NCBI GenBank assembly: GCA_031398975.1 | Contig: JANNOI010000043.1 | Coordinates: 1 to 64,000, forward strand | Direction: 5' to 3' | Source of the DNA: JAKFWI01 sp031398975 | GTDB lineage: Bacteria > Pseudomonadota > Alphaproteobacteria > Caulobacterales > Aquidulcibacteraceae | Length of the DNA: 64,000 bases | Part shown: positions 24,192 to 33,091 of the stretch, in pieces | Position numbering within the stretch: the first letter of the stretch is position 1 | How the letters are laid out: each line of letters starts with the position of its first letter | Position numbers and translations under genes: made by a program | The notes under the pieces: generated by a model | Databases searched by the model: none | Told to the model about the DNA's origin: nothing | The model's input: the letters and a program-made list of their open reading frames with translations, nothing else

Positions 24192-24479
24192 ATGACCGAT
24201 CAAACCTTCCGCTCTCCCGACGACCTCGCCCAAGCGGGCAAGCGCATCCAGGACAAAGCCACCAACGGCGTGCACGCCGCCGAAGACGCGGCCAAGCGCG
24301 CGATCGACAAGTCGAAAATGAAGCTCGCCGAAGCGGTGGACGCTTCCGCCGTGCGCATTGAACAGGCCCACGCCTACCTCCAGAAAGAAGCGCGGGAACG
24401 CCCCGTGACCGTCACCGCGCTGGCCATCGGCGCGGGCGTGCTCGTCGGGTTGATCCTGGCCGGCGGCCGGCGTCGGTGA
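24192..24479 (+). CDS. DUF883 (ElaB/YqjD-like) membrane-anchored protein
   Basis: A 95-aa protein with a long charged amphipathic helix (about residues 8-75: KRIQDKATNGVHAAEDAAKR and AYLQKEARERP) and a single C-terminal transmembrane segment (VTVTALAIGAGVLVGLILAG) ending in GGRRR. This is the ElaB/YqjD/DUF883 pattern; the E. coli relatives are tail-anchored, stationary-phase or stress-induced, and associate with ribosomes. It follows an EcfG-like promoter. The next gene starts in a GTGA overlap with its stop, giving a YqjD-YqjE-like pair. Confidence 0.85.
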   Translation: MTDQTFRSPDDLAQAGKRIQDKATNGVHAAEDAAKRAIDKSKMKLAEAVDASAVRIEQAHAYLQKEARERPVTVTALAIGAGVLVGLILAGGRRR

Positions 24480-24901
24480 TTGGCAAGACTGCTCTTGCTC
24501 TGATCGCTGCGGCGGTGCTGGCGGCGACGGCGGCCCTGTTCGTATGGGCCGCCGGTTTCGCCATTTTCTTCGCGCTGGACCAGAGCGTGGGGCCGGCGCT
24601 GGCGGCGGCCATCACGGCGGGCGTGGCCGCGCTCGCGCTGGCGCTCGTGTTCGTGGCGTTCGCCGATCGGGCGCGTCATAAGCGCGAGGAAAAGGAGCGG
24701 GTCCACGCCGAGACCGCCTCCCATATGCCCGCCTTCCTGGCGCCCTTCGCCAACGTCCTGCACGACAAGCCGCTGGTCTCGCTTGGCCTGTCGATGCTTA
24801 CGGGGCTGGTGGCCACGCGTCACCCGTCCCTGCTGCGCGATGTCTTGGCGGCCGTCACCGTCATGGGGCCGTTGACAAAAGAATCTTCCCGCGTGGACTA
24901 A
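24476..24901 (+). CDS. Putative holin-superfamily (YqjE-like) membrane protein
   Basis: A 141-aa protein with two transmembrane helices (ALALIAAAVLAATAALFVWA-type run at about 5-40, and AAITAGVAALALALVFVAFA at about 43-65), then a charged juxtamembrane segment RARHKREEKERVHAE and a weakly hydrophobic C-terminal region. In E. coli the DUF883 protein YqjD is encoded next to YqjE, a phage-holin-3_6 superfamily protein with this layout, so gene order supports the call more than sequence does. It starts with GTG overlapping the DUF883 stop. The name does not imply lysis. Confidence 0.6.
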   Translation: MIGKTALALIAAAVLAATAALFVWAAGFAIFFALDQSVGPALAAAITAGVAALALALVFVAFADRARHKREEKERVHAETASHMPAFLAPFANVLHDKPLVSLGLSMLTGLVATRHPSLLRDVLAAVTVMGPLTKESSRVD

Positions 24902-24920
24902 ACGGCGGGTGGACTAAACG
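24893..24920 (+). repeat. Short tandem duplication spanning the holin-like gene stop
   Basis: GTGGACTAAACG occurs at 24893-24904 and again at 24909-24920, with GCGG between (period 16 bp). The first copy contains the TAA stop codon of the preceding gene. Probably a local replication slippage event. Confidence 0.7.
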
Positions 24921-24944
24921 AAAACGCCGCCCCCGCCTCTGTCT

Positions 24945-25553
24945 TCACGCCCCCACCCGCTCCAGAACATCTAGCCGATAGTGCGGCGTCCGCCGCCGGA
25001 GCACAGGCTGCAGCGCCTCGCCCGCCGCGCCCACGAAGATCCCCGCCTTCAAATCTCCGATGAGGCGCCCCCGTCCCTCCTTCAGCCCCCGTCCGTCCTT
25101 GAGCCAGTGGGCCAGCACGCAATGGCCGCCCTCGGCGAGCACCTCGACCGCGCGCAGCGCCAGGCGCGTGATCGCGCGCTCGTCCAGCGGGTTCAGATGG
25201 TCGGCGATGACCAGCAGGTCGAACGGCCCGCGCGGGAGGTCGTAGGGCTCGCTCATGCGCCGCACTGCAACATGAGGGAGCGTCGTGGCGCGCCGGCGCA
25301 TCTCCAGAACCGGACGGCTTGCGTCATCGGCCACCGTGAGCCGGGCGCACCGGGCGGCGAGGCGCCGCGTCAGTCCCGCCGGCGTCGGGCCGACTTCCAG
25401 GGCGGAAGCATAATGGGCTTCGGGCAGCGCCTCCAGGGTCGCCAGGATGCGGGACGCCTGATGCAGCTCGCGCTCCAGCGTGCGGCTTTCCGCCGGCGGC
25501 GGCGCAAGGCGCGCACCGGATAATGCGGACTGGACGATCATCGCCTCGCTCAT
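24945..25553 (-). CDS. NodS/class I SAM-dependent methyltransferase-like protein
   Basis: A 202-aa protein with the Rossmann-like order of a class I methyltransferase. YASALEVGPTPAGLTRRLAA stands at motif I (usually ExGxGxG; here EVGPTPAG), then LTVADDASRPVLEMRRRA at motif II, GPFDLLVIADHLNPLD at motif IV, and LAEGGHCVLAHWLKDGRG at motif post-I/V. This resembles the NodS-like methyltransferases seen beside glycosyltransferases and acetyltransferases, but no such partners are here. The substrate is unknown. The ATG at 25553 is chosen because the sequence upstream is low-homology. It converges on the holin-like gene. Confidence 0.65.
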   Translation of the reverse strand: MSEAMIVQSALSGARLAPPPAESRTLERELHQASRILATLEALPEAHYASALEVGPTPAGLTRRLAARCARLTVADDASRPVLEMRRRATTLPHVAVRRMSEPYDLPRGPFDLLVIADHLNPLDERAITRLALRAVEVLAEGGHCVLAHWLKDGRGLKEGRGRLIGDLKAGIFVGAAGEALQPVLRRRTPHYRLDVLERVGA

Positions 25554-25889
25554 GCGGCCGTACACTCCCAACAACTTGACGTCGCGCGGCGTACGCCGCC
25601 GGCGGCCGATCCCTTCGTGCCGATCATCGCCTAAGCACGACACGGTCCAACCGGTTCCGTCCTGACGCGGGACATTCGCGTGGGGACGTCCAAGACCTGC
25701 CGCGGCGTCGCGGCGGCCCCCCTCCGCCACGCGTGTGCGCCTGCGAAATAGACACGACGGGCCGGGCCCGCGCAAGGCAGGATAACGTTTTGTTAAGGCG
25801 GTGGACGGAACAAAATTTCCTAAAATTAATCATGCCTTGTTGTCGCCCCGCCCGTGGGCCATGGTCTCGCAAAACGGGGAGGGGCGGGC
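25554..25889. other. Divergent intergenic region, AT-rich near its right end
   Basis: A 336-bp gap between the minus-strand methyltransferase gene and the plus-strand alpha-2-macroglobulin gene. About 25785-25835 is markedly AT-rich against the surrounding GC-rich DNA (TTTTGTTAAGG, AAAATTTCCTAAAATTAATC), which is where promoters for one or both genes would be expected. A GGAAC at 25808-25812 has no CGTT at the right distance. No RNA gene or further coding sequence is visible. Confidence 0.5.
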
Positions 25890-28800
25890 TTGAACCGGAC
25901 TTTGGTGCTGGCGGTGGCCGTCGCGTTGATGGTCGGGCTGTGGGGCGGGGTGGTGTTGGGCCGCGCCGGCGGGGGGCGCTATTTCGAGGCCCGCACGGGA
26001 GAGGCGCCGCCCCCGCGCGCGGCCGATGCGCCCCGCCCAGGCCCGCACACGCGCGGCGGGGAGGGGATGGCCTTCACCCGGCTGCGCATCGACACCGCCG
26101 GCGAACAGCCCAAGGCGTGCCTGCAATTCACCCGCCCGCTCTCCACAAACCCCGAAACACGGTTCCAGGACTTCTTGGAGCTTGAGCCCGCCGCGCCCTA
26201 CACCGCCGAGGCGAACGGCGCGCTTCTGTGCCTTTCCGGCCTGCCGTTCGAGCCCGACCGCAAGGTTACGATCAAGCCCGGCCTGCCGGCCCGCGACGGC
26301 GCAAAGACGGCGCGCGCGGAGGAATTCACGCTCTCCTTCGGGGACCGGCCGGCCTTCCTGGGCTTCCTGGGGCAAGGGGTGATCCTGCCCCGCACCGAGG
26401 CCGATGGGCTTGCGCTGGAAAGCGTCAACGTCTCGAAGATCAAGGTCGAAGTGCTGCGGGTTCCGGACCGGGCGCTGGCGCGGGAGAGCATCGACGTCGG
26501 CGCCGCGGTCGCCGAGGGGTCGTGGAATTGGTACGGGTTCAAGGACGCCGGCGCCGATGCGGGCGTCCCCGTCTATACCGGAACGATCGATGTGCCGCTG
26601 CGCAAGGCGGGCGCGGATCGCCGCAACGAGACGGTCACCACCGTGTTTCCGCTGGGCGCCGCACTGAAGGAATTCAGGCCCGGCGCCTATGTCGTGAAGC
26701 TCGAGGACGTGTCCCCCGGCGCGGGCGGGCGCGGCGAGACGGACCGCCCGGCCGCCGCCCACCGCTGGATCCTCTATACCGACATGGCGCTGCAGACGTT
26801 TGAGGGCGCGGGCGGGATGGACGTGGTGGCCCGTTCCCTTCAGGACGCCAAACCGATGAACGGGGTGTCGCTCGCGCTCGTGGCCGCCAACAATGACGAG
26901 CTCGCGCGCATCAAGAGCAATGGCGAGGGGCGCGCGCGCTTCCCCGCCGCTCTGCTGCGGGGGGAGGGGGCGGCGCGGGCGCGCTACGTGATGGCCTATG
27001 GCCCCAACGGCGATTTCACCGCCCTCGACCTCGAACGCCCCGCGCTCGATCTTTCGAACCACACGGTGGACGGGCGCGCCGCGCGCGGCGAGGTGGACAG
27101 CTACGTCTATACCGACCGCGGAATCTATCGGCCGGGCGAAGTGGTGCGCGTGGCCGCGATGCTGCGCGACGCCGCCGGGCGCGCGATCGAGAACCGCCGC
27201 AGCACCCTGATCGTCTACCGCCCCAACGGCACGGTGGCCCGCAGGGACCGGCTCAGCGAGGCCCGCGAGGCCGGCGCGGTGATCAAGAATGTGCGCATCG
27301 ATGCGAGCGCCCCGCGCGGACGCTGGCGCGCCGCTCTTGAAGTGGACGGCCAGGAGGGCGCCGCCGGGGAGGCCGCCTTCGCGGTCGAGGATTTCGTGCC
27401 CCAGCGCCTGGCGGTGGAGGCCAAGACTTCGCAGGCCCCCCTGCGCGCCGGCGAGAGCCGCGCCATCGAAGTGTCTGCGCGGTTCCTGTACGGCGCCCCC
27501 GGCGCGGGGCTGGCGGTGGAGGGCGAGGTGCGCCTCGAGGCCGATCCGAACCCGTTCCCGACCCTCAAAGGCTACAGTTTCGGGCGCGCGCAGGAGGCCT
27601 TCGAGGAGCGTTTCATCGAGTTGCCCGCCGCGACGACGGACGGGGACGGGCGCGCCGCCTTGACCTTGGCGTTCCGCGAACCGGTGGAGACCACCCTGCC
27701 GCTGCGCGCGCGCGTCACGGCCTCGGTGTTCGAGCCCGGCGGGCGCACGGTGCGCGAGGGCTTCACGATTCCGGTGCGCTTCTCGGAGCGCTATTTCGGG
27801 GTGAAGCCGGGCTTCGAGGGGGGCCAGGTCGGGGAGGGCGCGCCGGCGCAATTCTCCGTGGTCGCGGTGGATCTGGAGGGCGCGCGCGTGCGCGCGCCCG
27901 GCGTGCGCTGGCGGCTGGTCGAGGAAGATTGGAGCTATGATTGGTACCTCGAGGACGGCGCCTGGAAATGGCGTCGCACGGGGCGCGACATCCCCGTGGC
28001 GGGCGCCGGCGGGCGCCTCGATCTCGGGACCGGGGCGGTCGCAGCGATCGGCCGCGATCGGCTGCCGGCCGGCGATTATCGCCTGATCGTCCAGGACGAG
28101 GCGGGCCCGACGGAGACCGCCTATCGCTTCTCGGTAGGCTATGGCGCGGGCGGGGACGAGCGCGACACCCCCGATAGGGTCTCCGTCACGACCCCGCCGG
28201 ATCCCGTTGCGCCGGGCGGGCGGGTGCGCGTGCGCATCAAGCCGCCTTATGCCGGCCAGGCCCAGATCGTGGTCGCGACCGACCGCGTGCTCGAGATGAA
28301 AACGGTCTCCGTCACCGAGAAAGGGACCTCCGTCGATCTGCGCGCCGGCAAGGAATGGGGCGCGGGCGCCTATGTGATGGTCACCGTGATGACGCCGCGC
28401 GCGCCCGGCTCAGCCCCCGCCCCGCGCCGGGCCGTGGGCGTCGCCTACGCTGCGGTGGATATGGGCAAGCGCACGCTGACGCTCGATCTGGCCAAGGGCC
28501 TGGAGCAGGCGCGCCCGCGCACGCGCATCACCGTGCCGCTGACGATCGCGGGCGTTCCGCGCGGGGAAAGCCTCCGCGTGACCCTGGCAGCGGTGGACGA
28601 AGGCATATTGGGCCTCACCAAGTTCGAAAGCCCCGACCCGACCGGCCATTATTTCGGACGCAAGGCGCTGGGCGTGGCGCTGCGCGACGATTACGGCCGC
28701 CTGCTGAACCCCAATCTCGGCGCGCCCGCCATCGCCCGCCAGGGCGGGGACGGTCTGGGCGGCGAAGGCCTGACCGTCGTGCCCAGCAAGACCGTGGCGC

Positions 28801-30842
28801 TCTGGTCGGGCCTCGTGAAGCCGGACAAGGCGGGCAAGGTTTCCATCCCGCTGGATCTGCCGGACTTCAACGGGCGATTGCGCCTCATGGCCGTGGCCTG
28901 GAGCGAGACCGCTCTGGGCGCCGCCGCCAAGCCCCTGATCGTGCGTGACCCGGTAGTGGCGGAGCTCACCCTGCCGCGCTTCCTCGCCCCGGGGGATGAA
29001 GCCTCCGCGACGCTCGAGCTCTCCAATGTGGAGGGGGGCGCGGGCGCCTATCAGGTCGAGGTGGCGGGATCGGGCGCGGTCCGGGCGGAGCCGTTCCGCC
29101 GCACCTTCGATCTGGCGCGGGGGAGCGGGGCGCGCGTGCGCGTGCCGGTGTCCGGCGCGGGCGCGGGGCTTGGCCAGGTGCGCCTCGCCGTGCGCGGCCC
29201 AAACGGCTTCGCGGTGGAGCGCGCCTATGACATTGAGACGCGCACGCCATTCCTGCCCATCACCGACGCCCGCATCGCCGAACAGGGCGCGGGCCAGGCC
29301 TTCCGGCTCGATCCGGGCGCGCTGTCGGCGTTCGCCCCGGGGGAGGGGCGGGTGCTCGTCTCCTATTCCAATCTGCGGGGGATGGATCCGGGGGCGCTGC
29401 TCGATGTGCTGGACCGGTACCCGTACGGATGCTCCGAACAGCTCGTCTCCACCGCTTTGCCGCTGCTCTATTCGGACGTGCTGGCCGGGGCTGCGCGCCG
29501 GCCGGGCGATCCCAAGGTGCGCGCGCGGGTGCAGCAGGCGGTGAACAAGCTGCTCGACCGGCAATCCGCGGACGGCGCCTTCGGCCTGTGGCGGGAGGGC
29601 GATCGCGCCGCCACGCCCTGGCTCGGCGTCTATGTGGCGGATTTCCTGCGGCGGGCGAAAGCGGCGGGTTACGTCGTGCCCGAGGCGCCGATGACGCTTG
29701 CGTATCAGGGGCTGCGGGCGGTCGCCCGACTGGATGATTTCGCCGCCATCTCCTACGATTTCGAAGTCCTGCCTACGCCGGGCTCGAACGATTCCACCGA
29801 GCGTCTGCGCAGCCGGGCCGGCGCCTATGCCCTCTATGTGCTGGCCAAGGGCGGCAAGGCCGATATCGGCCAGGTGCGCTACTTCCACGACGCGCGGCTG
29901 AAAAGCGAGCCGAGCCCGCTGGCCCGCGCCCAGATCGGCGCCGCACTCGCCCATCTGGGCGATCGCGCCCGCGCCGCGAGCGCGTTCAAAGAGGCCGAGC
30001 AGGCCCTGGGCTACCGCAATACCGGCGATTACTACCAGAGCCCGCTGCGCGACGTCGCGGGCGTGCTGGCCCTCGCCGCGGAGGCCGGCCAAGGCGCGAT
30101 GACGGAGCGCCTCGCGCGCCGCCTGGACCGGGAGCAGCCCGATCCGGATGCGCTGATGACCCAGGAACAGGCCCAGCTCCTGTTGGCCGCGGACGCGCTG
30201 GTCAAGCGGGCGGGACCGGTGTCGATCGCGCTGAACGGCGGCCCCGCCGGCGCGCTCGCCCCGGTCAGCGCGGATGCGGGGGAGATCGGGCGGGGCCTTG
30301 TGTTCCGCAATGCGGGCCAGGGCCCGGTCTGGCGCACGATGACGGCGTCCGGGGCCCCGAAAAGCGCGCCGCCCGCCGCGGCGGCCGGTTTCACCTTGGA
30401 CAAGCGCCTCTATACGCTGGCGGGCGCGCGGGTTGATCCGTCCGCCCTGGCCCAGGGCGCGCGGGTGATCGTGCTCCTCTCCGGCGCGCCGCAGGGCCAG
30501 CGTCTGCACCCGGCGGTGCTGGTAGATCTGCTCCCCGCGGGGCTCGAGATCGAATCGGTGCTGAAGCCCGAAGACGGCGCGCGCGAGGCGGAGGCGAACC
30601 CTGAGGCGCGCGGGGGCCCGTTCGCCTGGGCCGGCCCCATCAGCGCCGCCCGCATCGCCGAGGCCCGCGACGACCGCTTCGTCGCCGCCGCCGACGTGCG
30701 CGGCCGCAGCTTCCGCTTCGGCTACATCGCCCGTGCGGTGACGCCCGGCGCCTACGCCATCCCCGGCGCCCAGATCGAGGACATGTACCGCCCGGGCGTC
30801 TATGCGCGCACCCCTGCCGGGCGGCTGCGGATCGCGGGCTAG
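25890..30842 (+). CDS. Bacterial alpha-2-macroglobulin family protein (YfhM-like)
   Basis: A 1650-aa periplasmic protease-trap protein, the usual length for bacterial type I A2Ms. A TTG start at 25890 with GGGGAGG 8 bp upstream gives a membrane-anchor segment TLVLAVAVALMVGLWGGVVL. Following in order are MG domains with repeated YIYxDRGIYRPGE-type text (here YVYTDRGIYRPGEVVRVAAM at about 420), the bait region, VAAVDEGILGLTKFESPDPT, and the thioester motif GCSEQ (Cys1181 to Gln1184) in the alpha-alpha barrel domain, so this copy should form the reactive thioester. The C-terminal receptor-like region ends RTPAGRLRIAG. Its TAG stop lies inside a palindromic repeat. pbpC follows, the classic pairing in which A2M is thought to protect a cell damaged by proteases while PBP1C repairs the wall. 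Confidence 0.95.
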   Translation: MNRTLVLAVAVALMVGLWGGVVLGRAGGGRYFEARTGEAPPPRAADAPRPGPHTRGGEGMAFTRLRIDTAGEQPKACLQFTRPLSTNPETRFQDFLELEPAAPYTAEANGALLCLSGLPFEPDRKVTIKPGLPARDGAKTARAEEFTLSFGDRPAFLGFLGQGVILPRTEADGLALESVNVSKIKVEVLRVPDRALARESIDVGAAVAEGSWNWYGFKDAGADAGVPVYTGTIDVPLRKAGADRRNETVTTVFPLGAALKEFRPGAYVVKLEDVSPGAGGRGETDRPAAAHRWILYTDMALQTFEGAGGMDVVARSLQDAKPMNGVSLALVAANNDELARIKSNGEGRARFPAALLRGEGAARARYVMAYGPNGDFTALDLERPALDLSNHTVDGRAARGEVDSYVYTDRGIYRPGEVVRVAAMLRDAAGRAIENRRSTLIVYRPNGTVARRDRLSEAREAGAVIKNVRIDASAPRGRWRAALEVDGQEGAAGEAAFAVEDFVPQRLAVEAKTSQAPLRAGESRAIEVSARFLYGAPGAGLAVEGEVRLEADPNPFPTLKGYSFGRAQEAFEERFIELPAATTDGDGRAALTLAFREPVETTLPLRARVTASVFEPGGRTVREGFTIPVRFSERYFGVKPGFEGGQVGEGAPAQFSVVAVDLEGARVRAPGVRWRLVEEDWSYDWYLEDGAWKWRRTGRDIPVAGAGGRLDLGTGAVAAIGRDRLPAGDYRLIVQDEAGPTETAYRFSVGYGAGGDERDTPDRVSVTTPPDPVAPGGRVRVRIKPPYAGQAQIVVATDRVLEMKTVSVTEKGTSVDLRAGKEWGAGAYVMVTVMTPRAPGSAPAPRRAVGVAYAAVDMGKRTLTLDLAKGLEQARPRTRITVPLTIAGVPRGESLRVTLAAVDEGILGLTKFESPDPTGHYFGRKALGVALRDDYGRLLNPNLGAPAIARQGGDGLGGEGLTVVPSKTVALWSGLVKPDKAGKVSIPLDLPDFNGRLRLMAVAWSETALGAAAKPLIVRDPVVAELTLPRFLAPGDEASATLELSNVEGGAGAYQVEVAGSGAVRAEPFRRTFDLARGSGARVRVPVSGAGAGLGQVRLAVRGPNGFAVERAYDIETRTPFLPITDARIAEQGAGQAFRLDPGALSAFAPGEGRVLVSYSNLRGMDPGALLDVLDRYPYGCSEQLVSTALPLLYSDVLAGAARRPGDPKVRARVQQAVNKLLDRQSADGAFGLWREGDRAATPWLGVYVADFLRRAKAAGYVVPEAPMTLAYQGLRAVARLDDFAAISYDFEVLPTPGSNDSTERLRSRAGAYALYVLAKGGKADIGQVRYFHDARLKSEPSPLARAQIGAALAHLGDRARAASAFKEAEQALGYRNTGDYYQSPLRDVAGVLALAAEAGQGAMTERLARRLDREQPDPDALMTQEQAQLLLAADALVKRAGPVSIALNGGPAGALAPVSADAGEIGRGLVFRNAGQGPVWRTMTASGAPKSAPPAAAAGFTLDKRLYTLAGARVDPSALAQGARVIVLLSGAPQGQRLHPAVLVDLLPAGLEIESVLKPEDGAREAEANPEARGGPFAWAGPISAARIAEARDDRFVAAADVRGRSFRFGYIARAVTPGAYAIPGAQIEDMYRPGVYARTPAGRLRIAG

Positions 30843-30953
30843 AGCGGTTCTTGATTGGATTGAATCAATCCAATCAAGAAAAACCGCTCTACATCTTAAG
30901 TTAGACCGTTTCTCGTCTGAAAACCGCGTAACACTTTTCGGGAAACGGTCTAG
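30840..30953. repeat. 114-bp two-hairpin dispersed repeat, copy 1
   Basis: First unit: AGAGCGGTT (30841-30849) pairs with AACCGCTCT (30882-30890), enclosing a 13-bp stem TTGATTGGATTGA / TCAATCCAATCAA. Second unit: AGACCGTTTC (30903-30912) pairs with GAAACGGTCT (30942-30951), enclosing GAAAACCGCGTAACACTTTTC. A second copy lies at 55467-55580 in the same orientation, differing at 11 positions of 114 by my count. The second unit resembles palindromes widespread in alphaproteobacterial intergenic DNA that contain a GTTTTC ... GAAAAGTG core. The element supplies the stop codon of the A2M gene and separates it from pbpC. Confidence 0.85.
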
Positions 30954-30972
30954 TAAGAATCGGAGCGGGCGG

Positions 30973-33015
30973 ATGCGGCGCGGGCGCAGGCTCGACTGGG
31001 CGGGCGGGGGCCGGCGGGTCCTGGCCGCGCTCGCCGGGCTGATGGTCGCGCTGTTCGCGCTCGATGTCGCCTTCCCCCCGCCGCTGGCGCGGGTGGAGGC
31101 GGTCTCGCCCGTGGTGCTGGACAAGGACGGCGTTTGGCTGCGGGCCTTCCTCACCCCCGCCGGGCGCTGGTGCCTGGAAGCGCGCCTGGCGGACATCGAT
31201 CCCGAATTCCGCGCGCGCCTCGTCCGCATCGAGGATCGCCGCTTCTGGGTCCATCCCGGCATTGATCCCCTGGCGCTGGCCCGGGCCGGGGCCGGCTACG
31301 CCGCCACCGGGGCCGCGCGCTCGGGCGCCTCCACCCTCACGATGCAATTGGCCCGCCTACTGGAGCCGCGCCCGCGCACGATCGCCTCCAAGCTGATCGA
31401 GATGGTCCGCGCGCTTCAGATCGAGCGGCGCTGGACCAAGGCGCGCATCCTTTCGGCCTATCTGACGCTCGCCCCCTATGGCGGCAATCTGGAGGGGGTC
31501 CGCGCGGCCTCGCGCGCTTATTTCGGCCGCGATCCCCGTGCGCTGAACGATGCGGAGATGGCGCTGCTGATCGCCCTGCCCCAGGCGCCGGAGGCCCGCC
31601 GCCCGGACCGGCGCCCCGGCGCCGCCCGCGCCGCGCGCGACCGGGTGATCGCAAAGTTCGAAGCCGCCGCGATGATCGGGCCCCGGCTCGCCGCGGAAGC
31701 GCGCGCCGCGCCCGTTCCGGGGCGTACGCCCTTCCCCGCCCGCGCCGATCTCGCCGCCGCCCATATCGCGCGCGCCCATCCCGGGGCGGTGACCGTGTCC
31801 ACCCTCGACGCTCGCCTGCAGGAGGATGCCGCCGCCCTGCTGCGCGCGCGCGCCGCAAAGCTGGGGCAGGGGGTCACGGCGGCGGCGCTGGTGGTGGAGC
31901 TGAAGGGGCGGCGCGTGCGCGCGGCGGTGGGCGGGACCGGCCGCGACCGCCCGGGCGGGTTCATCGACATGACGCGCGCCGTGCGCTCCCCCGGCTCGAC
32001 GCTGAAGCCGTTCATCTATGCGCTGGCCTTCGACGACGGCTTCGCCGCGCCGGAAACCGTGGTGGAGGACGCCCCGCGTCGCTTCGGGGGCTATTTGCCG
32101 GAAAATTTCGACCGCCGCTTTCACGGCCAGGTGCGGGTGGCGGAGGCGTTGCAGCACTCGCTGAACCTGCCGGCCGTGGCGATGCTGGAGCGGGTCGGCG
32201 CGGGCCGCTTCGAGGCGGCCTTGACGCTCGCCGGCGCGCGGCCGCGCTTTCCGCACCGGCGCACGGCGGAGCCGGGCCTGGCGCTGGCGCTGGGCGGGGT
32301 CGGGCTGACGCTGGAGGAATTGGTGACGCTCTATGCCGCGCTGGGCGATGGCGGGGCGGCGCGGCCGCTGACCTATGCGGGGATCCCGTCCGGGCGCAGC
32401 TACCGCCTGATGCGCGCCGAAACCGCGGAGAAAGTGCTGTCCATCCTCGCGCGCTCGCCGAGCCCTGCGGGCCGGGCGCCGGGGCGGCTCACCCTCGCGG
32501 CCCCGCACATCGCCTTCAAGACGGGCACCTCCTACGGGTTCCGGGACAGCTGGGCGCTGGGCCTGGCGGGGGGCTATGCGGCCGGCGTGTGGGTGGGGCG
32601 CCCAGACGGGGCGGCGCGCCCGGGCGCGTCCGGGCGCTCGGAAGCGCTGCCGCTGCTGTTCGACCTGTTCGACCAGATCGTTCCCCTAGCGGGGCATGCG
32701 CCGATCGCGGAGCCGCAGCGGGAGCCGAAGGCCGCCCCCGGCCTCGCCAAGCTCGAGCGATCCGATTCTGGCCCCGCCATCCTGTTCCCGCCGGACCGCG
32801 CCGAGATCCTGGCCGGCCCGCGCGGTGTCGCGCTCGCCGCCCGCGGCGGGGCGGCCCCGCTCACCTGGTACGCCGAAGGCGACGCCGTGCCCCAAGAGCC
32901 GACGAGCGGGCGCGCCGTGTGGGTCCCCAGCGGGGAGGGCTTCTTCGAGGTGCGCGTGGTCGACGCCCAGGGGCGCAGCGCCAAGGCGCGGGTGCGCGTG
33001 CGGGGCGGCGCGTGA
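30973..33015 (+). CDS. pbpC: Penicillin-binding protein 1C
   Basis: Bifunctional class A PBP of 680 aa: a transmembrane anchor at about 16-36, a glycosyltransferase (GT51) domain with catalytic Glu87 in RIEDRRFWVHPG and GASTLTMQLARLL, and a transpeptidase domain with Ser342 in SPGSTLKPF, SxN in SLN (HSLNLPAVA), and KTGTS at Lys516. The C-terminal BiPBP_C-like domain (PAILFPPDRAEILAGPRG onward) marks it as PBP1C. The ATG at 30973 is used; the frame is open further upstream only because it reads through the repeat at 30840. The partnership with the upstream A2M gene is conserved across proteobacteria. Confidence 0.95.
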   Translation: MRRGRRLDWAGGGRRVLAALAGLMVALFALDVAFPPPLARVEAVSPVVLDKDGVWLRAFLTPAGRWCLEARLADIDPEFRARLVRIEDRRFWVHPGIDPLALARAGAGYAATGAARSGASTLTMQLARLLEPRPRTIASKLIEMVRALQIERRWTKARILSAYLTLAPYGGNLEGVRAASRAYFGRDPRALNDAEMALLIALPQAPEARRPDRRPGAARAARDRVIAKFEAAAMIGPRLAAEARAAPVPGRTPFPARADLAAAHIARAHPGAVTVSTLDARLQEDAAALLRARAAKLGQGVTAAALVVELKGRRVRAAVGGTGRDRPGGFIDMTRAVRSPGSTLKPFIYALAFDDGFAAPETVVEDAPRRFGGYLPENFDRRFHGQVRVAEALQHSLNLPAVAMLERVGAGRFEAALTLAGARPRFPHRRTAEPGLALALGGVGLTLEELVTLYAALGDGGAARPLTYAGIPSGRSYRLMRAETAEKVLSILARSPSPAGRAPGRLTLAAPHIAFKTGTSYGFRDSWALGLAGGYAAGVWVGRPDGAARPGASGRSEALPLLFDLFDQIVPLAGHAPIAEPQREPKAAPGLAKLERSDSGPAILFPPDRAEILAGPRGVALAARGGAAPLTWYAEGDAVPQEPTSGRAVWVPSGEGFFEVRVVDAQGRSAKARVRVRGGA

Positions 33016-33091
33016 TCGCGGTGCGGGGGCGGCGCCTTGTCAGCGGCCCGGACTCGCCTAATCCTTACTGGGAACGGTCTGGAGAGCGTCC

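Noticed and set aside
25808..25835. GGAAC before the alpha-2-macroglobulin gene as an EcfG promoter
   Set aside because: No CGTT-like box at 16-17 bp; the region is simply AT-rich.
30802..30972. In-frame upstream extension of pbpC reading through the palindromic repeat
   Set aside because: The frame is open only because the repeat has no stop in that register. It overlaps the A2M 3' end, and the ATG at 30973 starts right before the membrane anchor.
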